Shown here in pieces: positions 5,622 through 6,862 of a DNA stretch of 6,862 nt (positions within the stretch are counted from its first letter, which is position 1; the number at the start of each line of letters is the position of its first letter). Position numbers and translations under genes: made by a program. The notes under the pieces are model-generated. The model was not told the origin of the DNA. It saw only the letters and a program-made list of their open reading frames with translations, and did no database searches. This DNA is from Wenzhouxiangellaceae bacterium (lineage in GTDB: Bacteria; Pseudomonadota; Gammaproteobacteria; Xanthomonadales; Wenzhouxiangellaceae). Where the stretch lies: contig JALQZL010000081.1 of the NCBI GenBank assembly GCA_023258355.1, forward strand, positions 1 to 6,862, given 5' to 3'.

Positions 5622-6862
5622 ATGAAGTTTGTGTATCAAACGATTGTTACGCTCTCACTTTTAACGTGTGCCATGGGCGCACTGGCCCAAGCGCCGATTG
5701 TCAAACCAGGCGCGCCTGGGCAAGCTAGCCAGTATCTCCAGGCCTCAGATGCGTCCGATTTGGTAGGCGTGCCATTCACCGCCGCTGACATTCGGTTCAT
5801 GAGAGACATGATTCCGCACCATCAACAGGCGCTAGACATGGCTGCCTTGGTGGCCGATCGTACTGGGCAGAACACGATGGTAGAGCTCGCTGAACGTATC
5901 GCCACCTCTCAGCGCGATGAGATCGCCTTCATGGAATCTTGGTTGGTCACACGGGGCCAACCAAAACCTGATCGGTCGTGGCGAAGCCATGTTAGCCACG
6001 AGGGTCATGGTCAACACCATGACAACCCGCACCATGCACACAAGAACATGCCTGATGGGTCAGAGCACATGATGGAGGGCATGGCAACTTTGGCTGAAAT
6101 GAATCAGTTGGAGCAAGCATCGGGGCAGGTATTTGATGCCCTCTTCTTGCGATTGATGATCAACCACCATCAAGGCGCCCTGACCATGGTGGAGGATTTA
6201 CTTGACCAACCAGGCTCAGCTAGAGACTCTCAATTCTTTGAATTCGTGACTGATCTTGAAAATGATCAAGAAGCCGAGATCGAGAGAATGTACGCCATGG
6301 CCAATGATCTCTCTGATGACCCGAGAGCTGGTCTTGCTGCTGGCTTCAGTGATGCAGAATCAGCGATTCAACACCTCAGCCTCGTGCGCTCACTGCCAAA
6401 ACCCACTGGCTTTTTTGATCCTGAGAATCCGGCGGGCTTACCGCTTGATGATGAGGATGAAGAAGCCCTGGATGAGGCAGCAGGCAAAACCGATCTTGCA
6501 GAGGCGGGCGCCTCTGATAGCAATCAAACGAGCAAGCGTCCAAGTATTCTGGATTTTGCAAACACAGACATGGCCTTTTTCGACGACGTCATGGTCGCAG
6601 GCAGCTATCACGGTTTCAATATCTACGACATTTCGGATCCCTCAGACCCCATTTTGAAAAGTTCTGTTGTTTGCCCTGGTGGCCAGGGTGATGTCTCTGT
6701 GGTGGGCGATTTACTGATCATGTCTGTCGAGCAGACCCGAGGCCGACTGGACTGTGGCCTCGAAGGCGTTGCTGAAGATGTCAGTGCCGAACGTTTCCGC
6801 GGCCTTCGGATTTTTGATATCTCTGATCTGGCATTGCCTCGGCAAGTCGGTGCAGTGCAGAC
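5622..6862 (+). CDS. Exported DUF305 domain fused to an LVIVD-type beta-propeller (3' end outside window)
   Basis: The frame is open from the ATG at 5622 to the window edge (413 full codons). Residues 1-22 form a signal peptide (hydrophobic stretch at 8-19, cut after ALA before QA), so the protein is exported. Residues about 52-230 are a DUF305 domain, a ferritin-like helical family linked to metal binding in some members. The paired hallmark motifs are FMRDMIPHHQQALDMA (59-74) and FLRLMINHHQGALTMV (175-190), with H66/H67 and H182/H183. Between them lies a His-rich segment (SHEGHGQHHDNPHHAH, 125-140) and a Met-rich stretch to 160, both suited to binding copper or a similar metal. An acidic, low-complexity linker (about 265-305) leads to repeats of propeller type: DDVMVAGSYHGFNIYDISDP (321-340) and RGLRIFDISDLALPRQVG (393-410). 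These match the LVIVD repeat pattern of a blade strand followed by IYDISDP. C351 and C378 could pair outside the cytoplasm. No role in sugar use is evident; the gene is transcribed away from the sugar cluster. Function is unknown beyond a possible metal-related role. Confidence 0.9.
   Translation, partial: MKFVYQTIVTLSLLTCAMGALAQAPIVKPGAPGQASQYLQASDASDLVGVPFTAADIRFMRDMIPHHQQALDMAALVADRTGQNTMVELAERIATSQRDEIAFMESWLVTRGQPKPDRSWRSHVSHEGHGQHHDNPHHAHKNMPDGSEHMMEGMATLAEMNQLEQASGQVFDALFLRLMINHHQGALTMVEDLLDQPGSARDSQFFEFVTDLENDQEAEIERMYAMANDLSDDPRAGLAAGFSDAESAIQHLSLVRSLPKPTGFFDPENPAGLPLDDEDEEALDEAAGKTDLAEAGASDSNQTSKRPSILDFANTDMAFFDDVMVAGSYHGFNIYDISDPSDPILKSSVVCPGGQGDVSVVGDLLIMSVEQTRGRLDCGLEGVAEDVSAERFRGLRIFDISDLALPRQVGAVQ

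Noticed and set aside
5445..5639. Minus-strand small frame in the divergent intergenic region
   Set aside because: It covers promoter and operator elements and overlaps the DUF305 start; no ribosome binding site or motif supports it.
6256..6657. Plus-strand open frame of 133 codons inside the DUF305-LVIVD gene
   Set aside because: It is in another frame of a gene whose own frame holds clear domains throughout; its protein is Arg/Met-rich without motifs.

Overview
The window looks like bacterial DNA, most likely from a marine or aquatic gammaproteobacterium. I infer this from dense coding, balanced base composition, the style of the proteins (bacterial glycoside hydrolases, a GPH-type sugar symporter, a DUF305 protein) and LacI-like operator sequences. 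The taxonomic guess is inference, because there is no rRNA or other marker gene here.

Layout. Three genes on the minus strand fill positions 1 to about 5420 and form a glucan or beta-glucoside utilisation cluster. In transcription order they are: (i) a GPH/MFS cation:sugar symporter (5410-3953); (ii) a GH3 beta-glucosidase with no signal peptide (3787-1559); and (iii) a secreted protein (1566 to beyond base 1). This last protein starts inside the end of the GH3 gene and carries a GH2/clan GH-A type TIM barrel, a beta-sandwich linker and the beginning of what looks like a GH17-like glucanase domain. A fourth gene, on the plus strand (5622 to beyond 6862), is unrelated to sugar metabolism by sequence. 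It encodes an exported DUF305 metal-binding-type domain, a His-rich stretch, an acidic linker and the beginning of an LVIVD-type beta-propeller.

Regulation. A near-identical 14-base CG-centred pseudo-palindrome (TGACAACGCTGTCA / TGACAACGCTATCA, 13 of 14 bases shared) lies in front of both the GH3 gene and the symporter gene. In each case it overlaps core promoter elements. This is the pattern expected of a local sugar regulon controlled by a LacI-family repressor whose gene is not in the window. The DUF305 gene has its own plus-strand promoter candidate and a good ribosome binding site.

How the genes would work together (inference): the exported two-domain hydrolase cuts a beta-glucan, possibly a beta-1,3-glucan such as laminarin, outside the cytoplasm. 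The symporter imports the released sugars or short oligosaccharides, and the GH3 enzyme, apparently cytoplasmic, hydrolyses them to glucose. No TonB receptor, regulator, mobile element, RNA gene or CRISPR array is visible.
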